Origin: Paenibacillus polymyxa
GTDB taxonomy: Bacteria; Bacillota; Bacilli; Paenibacillales; Paenibacillaceae
Assembly: GCF_001719045.1 (NCBI RefSeq)
Contig: NZ_CP015423.1
Location: forward strand, 4,959,501-5,023,500
DNA length: 64,000 bases
Direction: 5' to 3'
Shown: positions 36,991 through 46,175 of the stretch, one piece after another
Layout: every line of letters begins with the position of its first letter
Numbering within the stretch: position 1 is the first letter of the stretch
Position numbers and translations under genes: made by a program
The notes under the pieces: generated by a model
What the model was told of the DNA's origin: nothing
The model's database searches: none
What the model saw: only the letters and a program-made list of their open reading frames with translations

Positions 36991-37037
36991 GCGGAAAGTC
37001 ATAGGATACGCATATCAGCTGCCTGAGGAGGAAGACG

Positions 37038-38021
37038 ATGGCACAGAAGTTAGCAGAAAATGAACTGGATATGGATTTAGGAAAAGAATCAGGCGGGGGA
37101 TTTGAACGGTTTATGTTTTTCCTGATTCCGATTGTGTTCACAATCGTTCTGGTCGGGGTCCTGCTTACATTGTTCAATATGGACTTCAGAAGCGAAATGA
37201 TTTCGTTAGGGAACAAAATACCAGTTGTTAAAAATTGGATACCTGAACCGAAAGATAAGGCTACTCAGACGAAAGAGGCAGATCAGAAGGCTCAGTCTGA
37301 AAGTTCTGAAGCAACTATTGAGCAGTTAAAGGCAGATTTAGCCAAGCAGACGGAGGAGCTTAAAAAGGCTACCGCTGCTAAGACGACACAAGATAAAAAG
37401 GTTACTGAACTGCAGAATCAGGTCAATACGCTGCAAACGCAACAGGAGCAGCAGTCACAGGCCAGTCAGCCGGGACAGGCCGGTACGCAAACTACAGGTG
37501 GAACAACAAATGAAGATCCTTATGTAAAACAGGCCAGAGATCTTGCTAGCATGTATGAAGGGATGACAGCAAGTAAAGCGGCACCGATTATGGAGAATCT
37601 GACCACGGAAGAGACTGTGCAGCTGTTAAGCTACATGGACCCTGCCAACAGTGCAAAGATTTTGCAAAAGATGGACGCTAAAAAAGCAGCCGATATTACT
37701 ATGGCTCTGAAAAACGTAACGCCATCTACGGATTTGTCAGTTGCTGCCTTGCAGTCTCGTCTGAAAAAGGATCAAGGTACCACAGCTGGAACAACGAGTA
37801 AGAGTTTGCAAAGCACTCAAATCAGTAGCACATTTGCTTCCATGGACAAGAAGAGCGGTGCCGAACTTATTTTACAAACTTACAAAATCAGTCCAGACAA
37901 GGCATTAAACATATTAAATACAGTAGATGATTCGACACGTGGTTCTTTACTACAAAATATGTCTGCCAAGGATGCTGCTCAGACCGCAAAAATTTTGAAC
38001 AAACTGATGGGCAGTAAGTAA
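37038..38021 (+). CDS. ylxF: MotE/YlxF-type membrane coiled-coil protein
   Basis: A 327-residue protein with one membrane helix (about residues 31-51), a Lys/Glu/Gln-rich coiled coil (~75-150) and a C-terminal MgtE-N-like domain. That domain carries two similar motifs, KAAPIMENLTTEETVQLLSYMDP and KALNILNTVDDSTRGSLLQNM (segments at ~177 and ~283). Position after fliJ and before fliK matches B. subtilis ylxF, a MotE-like protein of uncertain motor role. GAGGAGGAAG precedes the ATG. Confidence 0.85.
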   Translation: MAQKLAENELDMDLGKESGGGFERFMFFLIPIVFTIVLVGVLLTLFNMDFRSEMISLGNKIPVVKNWIPEPKDKATQTKEADQKAQSESSEATIEQLKADLAKQTEELKKATAAKTTQDKKVTELQNQVNTLQTQQEQQSQASQPGQAGTQTTGGTTNEDPYVKQARDLASMYEGMTASKAAPIMENLTTEETVQLLSYMDPANSAKILQKMDAKKAADITMALKNVTPSTDLSVAALQSRLKKDQGTTAGTTSKSLQSTQISSTFASMDKKSGAELILQTYKISPDKALNILNTVDDSTRGSLLQNMSAKDAAQTAKILNKLMGSK

Positions 38022-38047
38022 TTTAAATGAAGGGAGGTGAAAAATAA

Positions 38048-39505
38048 ATGACCCTTATTTCTCAAAGTGTATCGCTCGGCTCCAGTCAGACAGCTAGCAG
38101 TACAACGGCCTCAACAACGACTACAGCGACAGCTGCTGGAGCAACCACGGGTGCTTTTAATCAAACACTTACGCAAATGATGACAGGCGGGCAAACGGGC
38201 TCAGCAGGCACAGATGCGAACGGTTCTCCATTAGTTATGGTACTTCCGCTTATTGCAACTGGAGAATCCACGGAAGCTCCAACCGAGCCGCTGGCCGAAA
38301 CACTGGCTCCTTTGCTGCAAAATCTTGAAAAGCTGGATGATCAAGTAGCTGCTGATCCTGCTCTGCTTGCAACTCTGCAAGCGTGGATTCAGCAAGTACA
38401 ACAGTTTTTACAAGGCGACGGAACAACTCAACAGTTAAACGGTGGAGAAACGACAGAGGCGACAGGCTTAACAGCTTTGGCAGCCAACCCGGCTACTCTT
38501 CGATTTGCATTACAGGACGCTTTGTCACAACTTGCCAATGTAGCAGAGCAGGCTTCTGGAGACAAAAAGTCCCAGGTGGCACAGTTACTACAATCGCTCC
38601 AAAGCGCAACGGCAGGTACGGGAGCTATTTCCGATGAGCAGTGGAATGGTCTAATGAAAGCTGTGGAACTTGCTGATGGTGGGGATTCACAAGCAGTTCA
38701 GCCTTCTGCAAATCGAGCAAATGGTACTCAGACCGTAGCTACAGCTACTACAGACAAACAGGTTGTTGCTTCTCAGCAGCAAGCAAGTCAGGGCGAAACT
38801 AATCAACAAGGTTCAGAAGGGCAACGTTCATCAACTAATATTCTCGTTCAGTCTGCAGTTAAGACGACTGTAACAGATGAAGCGAGTGCATTCGTAGATG
38901 CAACTGAGCAAGCGGATTCGACAGCAACTGACAATCAGACTCCAGTGATCACGACTGCGGGACAGCTTTCGGTACAAACGCAAGGAACAACACCTTCGGC
39001 TCCGGCTCAACCAGTCGTACATGTACGGCAATTTGCCAAGGAGATGACCGAATTTGTAGTGCAGAAACTTGACATTGTAAAACACACTGGTTTGACGGAA
39101 GCGACTATCATGCTTCGTCCAGATCATCTGGGCCAGCTGGAAGTTAAGCTGACAATGCAAAATGGTCATCTGGTTGCCCAGTTCATGACTGAGCATAGCG
39201 GAGCGAAGGATTTGCTGGAACAGCAAATGTCGCAGCTGCGTTCGAGTCTTCAGAGCCAAGGTATCCAGGTAGATAAGGTAGAAGTAACGCACAATGAGTC
39301 GCTTTCCTCCCATATGTATCAGGATGGACGCGGATCTGGAGCTAATCAGCAGCAGCAATCCAATCAACGTTCCAAAGCTCGAGGTAGAGAAGAGAGCGAG
39401 GATGCTTTGAAGGTAGCTGAAATGGCAGAAGAGCTTCGTAACTGGACAGCTGAACAACGCGCAGATGATATGAATCGGACAGGCTCCTTTACAGCACAAG
39501 CGTAA
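38048..39505 (+). CDS. fliK: Flagellar hook-length control protein FliK
   Basis: Secreted ruler that switches export from hook to filament subunits by contacting FlhB. The 485-residue protein has a Thr/Ala/Gln-rich N-terminal two-thirds and a C-terminal FliK domain: ATIMLRPDHLGQLEVKLTMQ, then LRSSLQSQGIQVDKVEV and a basic Gln/Ser tail. A GGGAGGTG lies 11 bases before the ATG. A second FliK-like gene occurs at 13833-15947. Confidence 0.92.
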   Translation: MTLISQSVSLGSSQTASSTTASTTTTATAAGATTGAFNQTLTQMMTGGQTGSAGTDANGSPLVMVLPLIATGESTEAPTEPLAETLAPLLQNLEKLDDQVAADPALLATLQAWIQQVQQFLQGDGTTQQLNGGETTEATGLTALAANPATLRFALQDALSQLANVAEQASGDKKSQVAQLLQSLQSATAGTGAISDEQWNGLMKAVELADGGDSQAVQPSANRANGTQTVATATTDKQVVASQQQASQGETNQQGSEGQRSSTNILVQSAVKTTVTDEASAFVDATEQADSTATDNQTPVITTAGQLSVQTQGTTPSAPAQPVVHVRQFAKEMTEFVVQKLDIVKHTGLTEATIMLRPDHLGQLEVKLTMQNGHLVAQFMTEHSGAKDLLEQQMSQLRSSLQSQGIQVDKVEVTHNESLSSHMYQDGRGSGANQQQQSNQRSKARGREESEDALKVAEMAEELRNWTAEQRADDMNRTGSFTAQA

Positions 39506-39524
39506 TAATGGAGGTGAGAACACA

Positions 39525-40058
39525 ATGACAACTACAGACAACAATGTATCCACCAGTAACGTTTGGCCGAATTACAATGTGAATAATGTCAAAACGGCAA
39601 GTGCCAAGGATACTAAAACGATGGGTAAAGATCAGTTTTTGAAAATTTTGATCACCCAGCTACAAAATCAGGATCCGATGCAGCCTTTGGAGGATAAAGA
39701 ATTTATCGCTCAAATGGCCCAATTTTCCTCGGTAGAACAACTGATGAACATTTCTACGCAGTTGAATGCATTGGGACAGTCTTTAGGTACAGCCTCCGGT
39801 TTGATAGGAAAAGAAGTCAGCTGGATTGAGGCAGGTAAAAAAGACTCCATTACAGGTGAAACAGGTGCGGGTACAGTGAAAAGTGGAATCGTGGATTCCA
39901 TCGTTATTCGTGACGGTGTGCAGTATGCCAAAATGGGAGCGGCTGAGGTGGCATTAAAAGATGTAACATCAGTGAGCCAGGCTAACACAACGACTCCCGC
40001 TACAGATACATCGGATACTTCATCTTCTTCCTCTACTGGAAGCGGTGAGAACTCATGA
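39525..40058 (+). CDS. flgD: Flagellar hook assembly protein FlgD
   Basis: Hook-capping protein, 177 residues. It carries the family motif MGKDQFLKILITQLQNQDP followed by DKEFIAQMAQFSSVEQLMNI. The C-terminus ends in a Thr/Ser-rich tail. ATGGAGGTGAG precedes the ATG. Its stop overlaps the next start by four bases (ATGA). Confidence 0.96.
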   Translation: MTTTDNNVSTSNVWPNYNVNNVKTASAKDTKTMGKDQFLKILITQLQNQDPMQPLEDKEFIAQMAQFSSVEQLMNISTQLNALGQSLGTASGLIGKEVSWIEAGKKDSITGETGAGTVKSGIVDSIVIRDGVQYAKMGAAEVALKDVTSVSQANTTTPATDTSDTSSSSSTGSGENS

Positions 40059-40435
40059 ATGACAGGATAACGGTCGGACGCCTTTTTCCCGCCAACGTGC
40101 CCCCGGCAGCAATCTCAAAAAACCGAGTAAATTCGGTATCGAAGGATGCCAGACCGTTCGGTCAGGTGTTGCAGGATCAGGTGCTCAAGCTGAGCAACCA
40201 TGCAGCCAAGCGTCTGGAGCAACGGGGAATAGAGTTGAGAAGTGACCAAATGGCGAAAATTAACTCTGCTGTGGATAAAGCAGCTGCCAAAGGCGCCAAA
40301 GAATCACTGATTTTAATGCAGGATATGGCTTTGATTGTAAGTGTACCTAATCGAACAGTTGTTACCGCGATGGATAAGAAGTCCATGGAGGATAACGTAT
40401 TTACGCAGATAGATAGTGCTGTAATTATTTCATAA
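40055..40435 (+). CDS. Flagellar operon protein of the TIGR02530 type
   Basis: A 126-residue soluble protein of the small family found between flgD and flgE in Firmicute flagellar operons. The conserved core is KLSNHAAKRLEQRGIELRSDQM and a C-terminal LILMQDMALIVSVPNRTVVTA strand region (segments at ~47 and ~88). I know no demonstrated function; coupling to flgD by a four-base overlap suggests a part in hook assembly. Confidence 0.85.
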   Translation: MNDRITVGRLFPANVPPAAISKNRVNSVSKDARPFGQVLQDQVLKLSNHAAKRLEQRGIELRSDQMAKINSAVDKAAAKGAKESLILMQDMALIVSVPNRTVVTAMDKKSMEDNVFTQIDSAVIIS

Positions 40436-40449
40436 AAATGTATACGAAG

Positions 40450-40501
40450 TGGCTGGCCCGAATAGGAAAGCCATGAAAAAGCCGCGGATCGACTGATGCG
40501 G
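40450..40501 (+). other. Two small RNA hairpins before flgE
   Basis: TGGCT (40450-40454) pairs with AGCCA (40469-40473), and CCGC (40482-40485) with GCGG (40498-40501). No T-run follows. They may affect mRNA stability or flgE expression; their role is unproven. Confidence 0.3.
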
Positions 40502-40538
40502 TCAACTAAGCAACCAATCAGAGGAGGATTTATACTCA

Positions 40539-41348
40539 ATGTTGAGATCAATGTATTCAGGTGTATCGGGCATGAAGGGCTTTCAAACGAAGCTGGACGT
40601 TATCGGTAACAACATTGCAAACGTAAATACTACAGGCTTCAAGTCCAGCCGAGTGATGTTCAAGGATATCTTGAGCCAAACGAGTTCAGGCGCAAGTGCA
40701 CCAGACGGAACAACAACCGCCGGGCAAAATGCCAAGCAGGTAGGTTTGGGAGTGTCGGTCAGCTCTATTGATACACTGCACCTTCCAGGTAGTGCAATGA
40801 CTACGAACAATCCAACGGATTTACGTATTAACGGTGACGGATTTTTCCTGGTCAAAATGAATGATGCACAGGAAGTTCCTTATCTGACTCGTGCGGGTGA
40901 TTTTCACGTAGATGCGAACCGAAATCTGGTTACTTCCGATGGATTTTTTGTGGGAAATTTGGATGGAGATCCAATCACACTTGAAGACAATGTTACGGCA
41001 GTCTCTATCTCACAGGATGGCACGATTGTACAGCAATTAGATGATGGTACAGTGAATAATGGCACACAAATTGGTATAGCCAGAGTTACTAACCCGGAAG
41101 GTTTGGAGAAAATTGGAGGCAGCCTGTATCGTACAACGGTCAACTCCAACATTGATGAACTTGAGCCTGGAGCAGCCAACTCAGAGGGGCGTGGAGCTAT
41201 CATCTCAGGTCAGCTGGAAATGTCCAACGTTGATCTGACAGGCGAATTTACCGAAATGATCGTAGCTCAGCGCGGATTCCAAGCGAACTCGCGTATCATT
41301 ACGACCTCGGATGAAGTGCTACAGGAAGTTGTAAACTTGAAACGATAA
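40539..41348 (+). CDS. flgE: Flagellar hook protein FlgE (FlgG-like)
   Basis: Hook subunit in the Firmicute arrangement, 269 residues, close to B. subtilis FlgE. It has the rod/hook N-terminal motif LDVIGNNIANVNTTGFKSSR, the DLRINGDGFFLV segment and the C-terminal MIVAQRGFQANSRIITTSDE motif. Because the family grades into FlgG, annotation pipelines may name it FlgG; position after flgD supports the hook role. AGAGGAGGAT precedes the ATG. Confidence 0.93.
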   Translation: MLRSMYSGVSGMKGFQTKLDVIGNNIANVNTTGFKSSRVMFKDILSQTSSGASAPDGTTTAGQNAKQVGLGVSVSSIDTLHLPGSAMTTNNPTDLRINGDGFFLVKMNDAQEVPYLTRAGDFHVDANRNLVTSDGFFVGNLDGDPITLEDNVTAVSISQDGTIVQQLDDGTVNNGTQIGIARVTNPEGLEKIGGSLYRTTVNSNIDELEPGAANSEGRGAIISGQLEMSNVDLTGEFTEMIVAQRGFQANSRIITTSDEVLQEVVNLKR

Positions 41349-41360
41349 TCTCATTTAAAC

Positions 41361-41384
41361 GCGGAGGAGTAGAGGCTCCTCCGC
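41361..41384 (+). other. Perfect 9-bp RNA hairpin between flgE and swrD
   Basis: GCGGAGGAG (41361-41369) pairs exactly with CTCCTCCGC (41376-41384) around TAGAGG. There is no T-run. The stem contains an SD-like GGAGGAG, and its CTCCT arm could instead pair with the real swrD SD CAGGAGG (41391-41397). Confidence 0.6.
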
Positions 41385-41408
41385 ACCTATCAGGAGGTTG
41401 GTGTTACG

Positions 41409-41633
41409 ATGATCCCGTTAACGCGGCTGAACGGCTCGCCTATGTGGCTTAATGCGCTGCTCATTGAGACTGTGGAGGAAACACCGGATACATACGTCAC
41501 TTTGGTGACGGGGAAACGGTTGATTGTATTGGAAAAAGCGGCAGATGTCGTCTCCTTGATCAAGGGTTACAGCCGTGAAATCGGCATGCATGCCGCCACG
41601 ATAAAAGTGCAACAAATGGAGGAAGACGAATGA
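41409..41633 (+). CDS. swrD: FlbD-family motility protein SwrD
   Basis: A 74-residue protein of the FlbD/YlzI family, shown in B. subtilis to increase flagellar power for swarming. It begins MIPLTRLNGSPMWLNALLIE and has VTLVTGKRLIVLEKAADVV, the usual core. TCAGGAGGTTG precedes the ATG. Its end overlaps fliL by four bases. Confidence 0.93.
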   Translation: MIPLTRLNGSPMWLNALLIETVEETPDTYVTLVTGKRLIVLEKAADVVSLIKGYSREIGMHAATIKVQQMEEDE

Positions 41634-42103
41634 AGAAGATGCTGCCATGGCTCATTACAATTTTACTCGCGATTACTTTGATTGCAGGCGCGGCCTTTGT
41701 ACTTATACCAGCGCTTAGCGGGAAGAAGTCGGAAGTCATACCGAATGCGCAAGCTGCTCAAGCAGAACAACTTCCAAGATTGTCAGCAGATGAATTGGTG
41801 GAAGTGAGCTCTGAAATTACCGGTATTAAAACGAATTTGGCAGACGCAGATTATATTGTCCAGATGAACCTATCTTTTCAATTGAACGATGCCAAAGCAA
41901 AAGAATCTTTTGAAAAAATTAAAGACATCAGTATTAAGCCCATCGTTATTCAATTGCTTGCAGACACCAAACCTGATGAGCTCAGAACGGCTAAAGGCCG
42001 GGATCAGTTCAGTGACAAGCTGACGGATCTCATCAACAAGTCGCTCCCTGAAGGTCACCTGGGGAACGCCAAAATTACAGACTTTTTGCTGGCAGCCATT
42101 TGA
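41630..42103 (+). CDS. fliL: Flagellar basal-body-associated protein FliL
   Basis: Membrane protein near the stator that supports MotAB function. The 157-residue protein has one N-terminal membrane helix (about residues 4-26) and an external stomatin-like domain with FQLNDAKAKESFEKIKDISIKPIVI. It is coupled to swrD by an ATGA overlap. Confidence 0.93.
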   Translation: MKKMLPWLITILLAITLIAGAAFVLIPALSGKKSEVIPNAQAAQAEQLPRLSADELVEVSSEITGIKTNLADADYIVQMNLSFQLNDAKAKESFEKIKDISIKPIVIQLLADTKPDELRTAKGRDQFSDKLTDLINKSLPEGHLGNAKITDFLLAAI

Positions 42104-42146
42104 TTCCAGGTGAACTTGTCAGGAACACGTAAGGGGGTGAATAACA

Positions 42147-43145
42147 TTGGTGGATGTACTGTCACAAGGGGAAATTGATGCCCTTTTAGCAGCTCTTTCG
42201 TCCGGTGAAATGGATGCGGAAGAACTTAAAAAGGAAGATACCCAAAAGAAAGTTCGCGCTTATGATTTTAAAAGAGCGCTTAGGTTTTCCAAGGATCATA
42301 TACGGAGTCTGACGCGGATACACGAGAACTTTGCACGGTATCTGACCACATATTTTTCAGCGCAGCTTCGTACTTTTGTCCAAATTAATGTCGTTCAGGT
42401 GGAGCAGCTTCCTTATGATGAATTCATTCGCTCCATTCCGAAAATGACCATTCTAAACATTTTTGAAGCTGAACCGCTGGAAGGCCGTATGGTGCTTGAG
42501 GTTCACCCGAACGTTGCTTATGCCATGTTGGACAGGCTTCTCGGAGGAACAGGTTCGGCACCGTCAAAGGTTACTGCGTTGACCGAAATCGAGACGACGA
42601 TCATGGAGCGAATTTTCAGCCGTACCTTTGATAGCCTGCAAGAGGCTTGGAAAACGGTACTGGACATTGAACCGCGTCTAGAGGCGATGGAAACGAATCC
42701 GCAGTTTATGCAGATTGTTTCGCCCAATGAAACGATTGCTCTGATTTCGCTTAGCACCAAAATTGGTGATACCACAGGGATGATTAACCTCTGTATCCCG
42801 CACGTGGTATTGGAACCCATTATGGCCAGACTGTCCACGCACCAGTGGTTTACATCCGAAAAGAAATCAAGGGCGCCCGAAGAGATCGACGCCTTGAGAT
42901 TACGGGTCACCAAAGCAGAGCTCCCTATTATTGCGGAGTTGGGTGAATCCCGGATAAATGTAGCCGAGTTTCTGGGTCTTTCGGTAGGGGATGTCATTTC
43001 ATTGAACAAGCCTGTCAAAGAAGGACTATCCATCCGGGTGGGCGAGAAATTGAAGTTTATGGGAAGTCCCGGCATGGTAAGAGATCGTGTTGCCGTACAA
43101 ATTGATGAAATTGTCAACGAAGGAGTTGAAGAAATTGACGAGTAA
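42147..43145 (+). CDS. fliM: Flagellar motor switch protein FliM
   Basis: C-ring protein that binds phosphorylated CheY and changes rotation. The 332-residue protein has the N-terminal CheY-binding peptide LSQGEIDALLAALSSGEM, a CheC-like middle domain, and a C-terminal SpoA domain (ELGESRINVAEFLGLSVGDVI). AAGGGGGTGA is six bases before TTG 42147; GTG 42150 is an alternative one codon later. Confidence 0.96.
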   Translation: MVDVLSQGEIDALLAALSSGEMDAEELKKEDTQKKVRAYDFKRALRFSKDHIRSLTRIHENFARYLTTYFSAQLRTFVQINVVQVEQLPYDEFIRSIPKMTILNIFEAEPLEGRMVLEVHPNVAYAMLDRLLGGTGSAPSKVTALTEIETTIMERIFSRTFDSLQEAWKTVLDIEPRLEAMETNPQFMQIVSPNETIALISLSTKIGDTTGMINLCIPHVVLEPIMARLSTHQWFTSEKKSRAPEEIDALRLRVTKAELPIIAELGESRINVAEFLGLSVGDVISLNKPVKEGLSIRVGEKLKFMGSPGMVRDRVAVQIDEIVNEGVEEIDE

Positions 43146-44445
43146 AGACTATTTGTCCCAGGAGGAAATCGATGCCTTGCTGAAACAGTCTGAAGCGGGG
43201 ACGGATTCTACTCCCGCCAACAAGACCGTTGACGATTTTCTGACTCCTCTGGAGCAGGATGCTCTCGGGGAAATCGGTAATATAACGTTCGGCAGCGCAG
43301 CTACGGCTCTTTCCACACTGCTCGGTCAAAAGGTGGATATTACGACACCTAAAGTTTCAATTATTACCCGTTCTGAATTTGAAACTGCATTTCCAAAGCC
43401 ACACGTAGCTGTACATGTAAATTATGTCGATGGATTCGAGGGTATTAACTCACTCGTAATCAAAAAGCGTGATGCACAAGTGATAGCGGACTTAATGCTT
43501 GGTGGTGAAGGTAACCCAGCGGATGAAGAATTGAATGAAATTCACATCAGTGCCGTGCAGGAAGCGATGAACCAGATGATGGGATCGTCGGCGACCTCTA
43601 TGTCTACCATGTTTAATCGTTTTGTTAATATCTCTCCACCGGGGATTGATATTTTGGATCCTATGCACGGTGATGGAGTATCTAGTCTGCCGGATGAAGA
43701 GACGCTCATTACAGTATCCTTCCGGTTATTGATCGGGGATCTCATTGACTCTACGCTGATGCAACTGTTGCCTGTTAATTTCGCCAAAAAAATGGTGAGC
43801 ATCCTAATGAATGGCGGAGAGGATGAAGAACAACCGCAAGCGTCCGCACAACAGGTAGCTGCAACAGCTGCTCCCGAAGCGCCGCAACAAGCTAGCGTTC
43901 CGCAGCAACCACCTGCACCAGCCTATCAGCAGCCACCTGCAGCCGCGCAGGCGCCGCAAGACGCAGGATATGGGCAACAACCGCCAATGTATCCTCAAGA
44001 CCCGGGATATGGGCAGCAGGGCGCTCCAGGCTATGGAACACCGGGTTATGGAATGCCAGCTGGTGTACCGCCGCAAGCTCCTTATGGAACGCCTCATCAC
44101 TACGGCGCAGTACCGGGACGTAATGTAAATGTACAACCTGTACAATTTTCTAACTTGCAGTCCGGTGCATTTGCGCAAGTGGATGAAAACAATTTAAATT
44201 TATTGATGGACATTCCCCTTAGAGTCACCGTAGAATTAGGAAGGACCCAAAAGCAAATTAAAGATATTCTGGAGCTCTCACAAGGTTCAATTATTGAACT
44301 GGACAAGCTTGCCGGGGAGCCGGTGGACATTTTGGTTAACAACAAACTGATTGCCAAGGGCGAGGTTGTCGTAATCGACGAGAACTTTGGCGTGCGTGTA
44401 ACAGATATTGTAAGCCAATGGGACCGTATTCAAAAATTACAATAA
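43135..44445 (+). CDS. fliY: Flagellar motor switch phosphatase FliY
   Basis: Fusion of a CheC-like phosphatase and a FliN-like SpoA domain; in Bacillus it dephosphorylates CheY-P at the switch. The 437-residue protein has LSQEEIDALLKQ at the N-terminus, two CheC-type E-x-x-N sites (ALGEIGNITFGSAATAL and AVQEAMNQMMGSS) and a C-terminal FliN domain. Between them (~residues 234-335) is a long Gln/Pro/Ala/Gly/Tyr linker with GYG repeats, making the protein ~60 residues longer than in B. subtilis. TTG 43135 after AGGAG overlaps fliM by 11 bases. Confidence 0.93.
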   Translation: MTSKDYLSQEEIDALLKQSEAGTDSTPANKTVDDFLTPLEQDALGEIGNITFGSAATALSTLLGQKVDITTPKVSIITRSEFETAFPKPHVAVHVNYVDGFEGINSLVIKKRDAQVIADLMLGGEGNPADEELNEIHISAVQEAMNQMMGSSATSMSTMFNRFVNISPPGIDILDPMHGDGVSSLPDEETLITVSFRLLIGDLIDSTLMQLLPVNFAKKMVSILMNGGEDEEQPQASAQQVAATAAPEAPQQASVPQQPPAPAYQQPPAAAQAPQDAGYGQQPPMYPQDPGYGQQGAPGYGTPGYGMPAGVPPQAPYGTPHHYGAVPGRNVNVQPVQFSNLQSGAFAQVDENNLNLLMDIPLRVTVELGRTQKQIKDILELSQGSIIELDKLAGEPVDILVNNKLIAKGEVVVIDENFGVRVTDIVSQWDRIQKLQ

Positions 44446-44474
44446 AAGCATAATTTAGGGAGGATTTATTTCAG

Positions 44475-44840
44475 ATGGCAAACCGTATTTTGATCGTGGA
44501 CGATGCTGCATTTATGAGAATGATGATTCGGGACATCCTGTCCAAAAATGGATTTGAAGTAGTAGGAGAGGCCCAGGACGGATCACAGGCCATTGAAAAA
44601 TTCAAGGAGCTTCGTCCGGACCTGATTACGATGGATATCACGATGCCTGAAATGGACGGCATTGCCGCTCTGAAGGAAATCAAACAAATTGACGCGAACG
44701 CAAAGGTTATCATGTGTTCCGCGATGGGTCAGCAAGCAATGGTTATTGATGCCATTCAAGCTGGCGCAAAAGATTTTATCGTTAAGCCTTTCCAATCGGA
44801 TCGGGTTATCGAAGCCATCAACAAAACACTGGGTGTGTAA
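44475..44840 (+). CDS. cheY: Chemotaxis response regulator CheY
   Basis: Single-domain response regulator, 121 residues, phosphorylated by CheA and binding FliM/FliY. The acidic pocket Asp9-Asp10, the phosphoacceptor Asp54 in ITMDITMPEMDG and Lys104 in DFIVKPF are present. GGGAGGAT precedes the ATG. Its place between fliY and fliO is standard for Bacilli. Confidence 0.97.
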   Translation: MANRILIVDDAAFMRMMIRDILSKNGFEVVGEAQDGSQAIEKFKELRPDLITMDITMPEMDGIAALKEIKQIDANAKVIMCSAMGQQAMVIDAIQAGAKDFIVKPFQSDRVIEAINKTLGV

Positions 44841-44852
44841 GGCGCACCCAGT

Positions 44853-45386
44853 ATGGATACACAACAGGGTGCCTCTGACGCATTGAGTACATCCAGCAAT
44901 ATAGGCAACATTGCCTGGGTCCTTTTCGTGCTAATCTTTATCATCGTACTGATCGTGTACTTGATACGGTTTTTGAGTAAAAGAAATCAGAGCTGGTTTA
45001 GCAACCGCTCCGTTCGCATACTGGGAGGCGTGGGACTTGGTCCCAATAAATCCCTTCAGCTTGTTGAAGTTGGTAGCAGTGTGTACCTCATTGGTGTGGG
45101 AGAAGATATCCGGCTTGTTGACAAAGTATCCGATCCTGAAGAAGTGGAGCAAATTTTGGCCGCACTGGAGCAGGAAGCTTCTCTGCAGCGCGGCCCGATT
45201 GCCCCGCTATTCGCTAAAATTGCGGATAAGCTTCGCCGGAACAACGCGGCACAGCAGCAGCCTGAAGAGGAGACGTCTTTTCACGAGATGTTTGAATCCA
45301 AGCTTCGGCAAATGCCGAATCGCAAGGATAAACTTGAAAAGCTGCGCAATGAGGAGAATACTACAGATCGGTCGGGAGATTCATGA
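44853..45386 (+). CDS. fliO: Flagellar biosynthesis protein FliO/FliZ
   Basis: Assembly factor for the FliP ring of the export gate (called FliZ in B. subtilis). The 177-residue protein has one membrane helix (about residues 22-42) followed by the SVRILGGVGLGPNKSLQLVEVGSSVYLIGVGED core and an acidic-basic tail (core given in part; starts at ~residue 53). Unlike B. subtilis FliZ it has no obvious cleavable signal peptide. The ribosome-binding site is weak. It overlaps fliP by four bases. Confidence 0.88.
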   Translation: MDTQQGASDALSTSSNIGNIAWVLFVLIFIIVLIVYLIRFLSKRNQSWFSNRSVRILGGVGLGPNKSLQLVEVGSSVYLIGVGEDIRLVDKVSDPEEVEQILAALEQEASLQRGPIAPLFAKIADKLRRNNAAQQQPEEETSFHEMFESKLRQMPNRKDKLEKLRNEENTTDRSGDS

Positions 45387-46138
45387 GAAAAAAGATTATA
45401 CTTGCATGTTTGCTGCTTGTCTTGTTCAGCTTCATTTCGGTGACGGCGGCCTCTGCGGAACCGATTCCGAACATTGATATTCAAGTCGGCAATTCGGACA
45501 AAGGACAGCCCGGTGCCACCTCGCTGTCTATTATTTTACTTATTACTGTCATTAGTGTAGCGCCTGCGTTGCTTGTACTTATGACAAGTTTTACGCGAAT
45601 TGTGATTGTGCTTGGCTTTGTGCGAACTTCGCTGGGAACCCAGCAGATGCCGCCTAATCAGGTGCTTGTCGGACTGGCTTTGTTTCTCACTTTATTCATT
45701 ATGGCACCGACGTTCTCAGCTATGAATGAAACTGCACTTCAGCCGTATCTCAAGGGGGATATAACACAGTCTCAGGCGCTGGATAAGGCATCGGTACCGA
45801 TCAAGACCTTTATGTTCTCTCATACACGTGAGAAGGATCTACTACTCTTTATGAAATACACCAAGATGGAAAAACCAAAGAATTATCAGGATATTCCACT
45901 AACGGTGATGGTTCCGGCTTATGCAATCAGTGAGTTGAAAACGGCATTTCAGATGGGTTTTATGATTTTCATACCATTTTTAGTTATAGACATTGTGGTA
46001 TCGAGTACACTCATGGCTATGGGGATGATGATGCTACCACCGGTAATGATTTCACTTCCTTTTAAAATACTGCTTTTCGTACTTGTAGATGGTTGGTATT
46101 TGGTTGTCAAATCATTGCTTCTGAGTTTTAACACATGA
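45383..46138 (+). CDS. fliP: Flagellar export gate protein FliP
   Basis: Core export-gate component, 251 residues. It has an N-terminal signal peptide (MRKKIILACLLLVLFSF, cleavage near ASA), then membrane segments with ISVAPALLVLMTSFTRIVIVL and the signature FLVIDIVVSSTLMAMGMMMLPP (segment at ~residue 197). It is translationally coupled to fliO by an ATGA overlap and followed by fliQ and fliR. Confidence 0.97.
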   Translation: MRKKIILACLLLVLFSFISVTAASAEPIPNIDIQVGNSDKGQPGATSLSIILLITVISVAPALLVLMTSFTRIVIVLGFVRTSLGTQQMPPNQVLVGLALFLTLFIMAPTFSAMNETALQPYLKGDITQSQALDKASVPIKTFMFSHTREKDLLLFMKYTKMEKPKNYQDIPLTVMVPAYAISELKTAFQMGFMIFIPFLVIDIVVSSTLMAMGMMMLPPVMISLPFKILLFVLVDGWYLVVKSLLLSFNT

Positions 46139-46175
46139 ATACTTCATGCAAGGACAGCAATCAAGGAGGACGGCA

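Noticed and set aside
38831..39553. 240-codon open frame on the minus strand
   Set aside because: Antisense to fliK; low-complexity codons of fliK explain it and the product has no recognisable domain.
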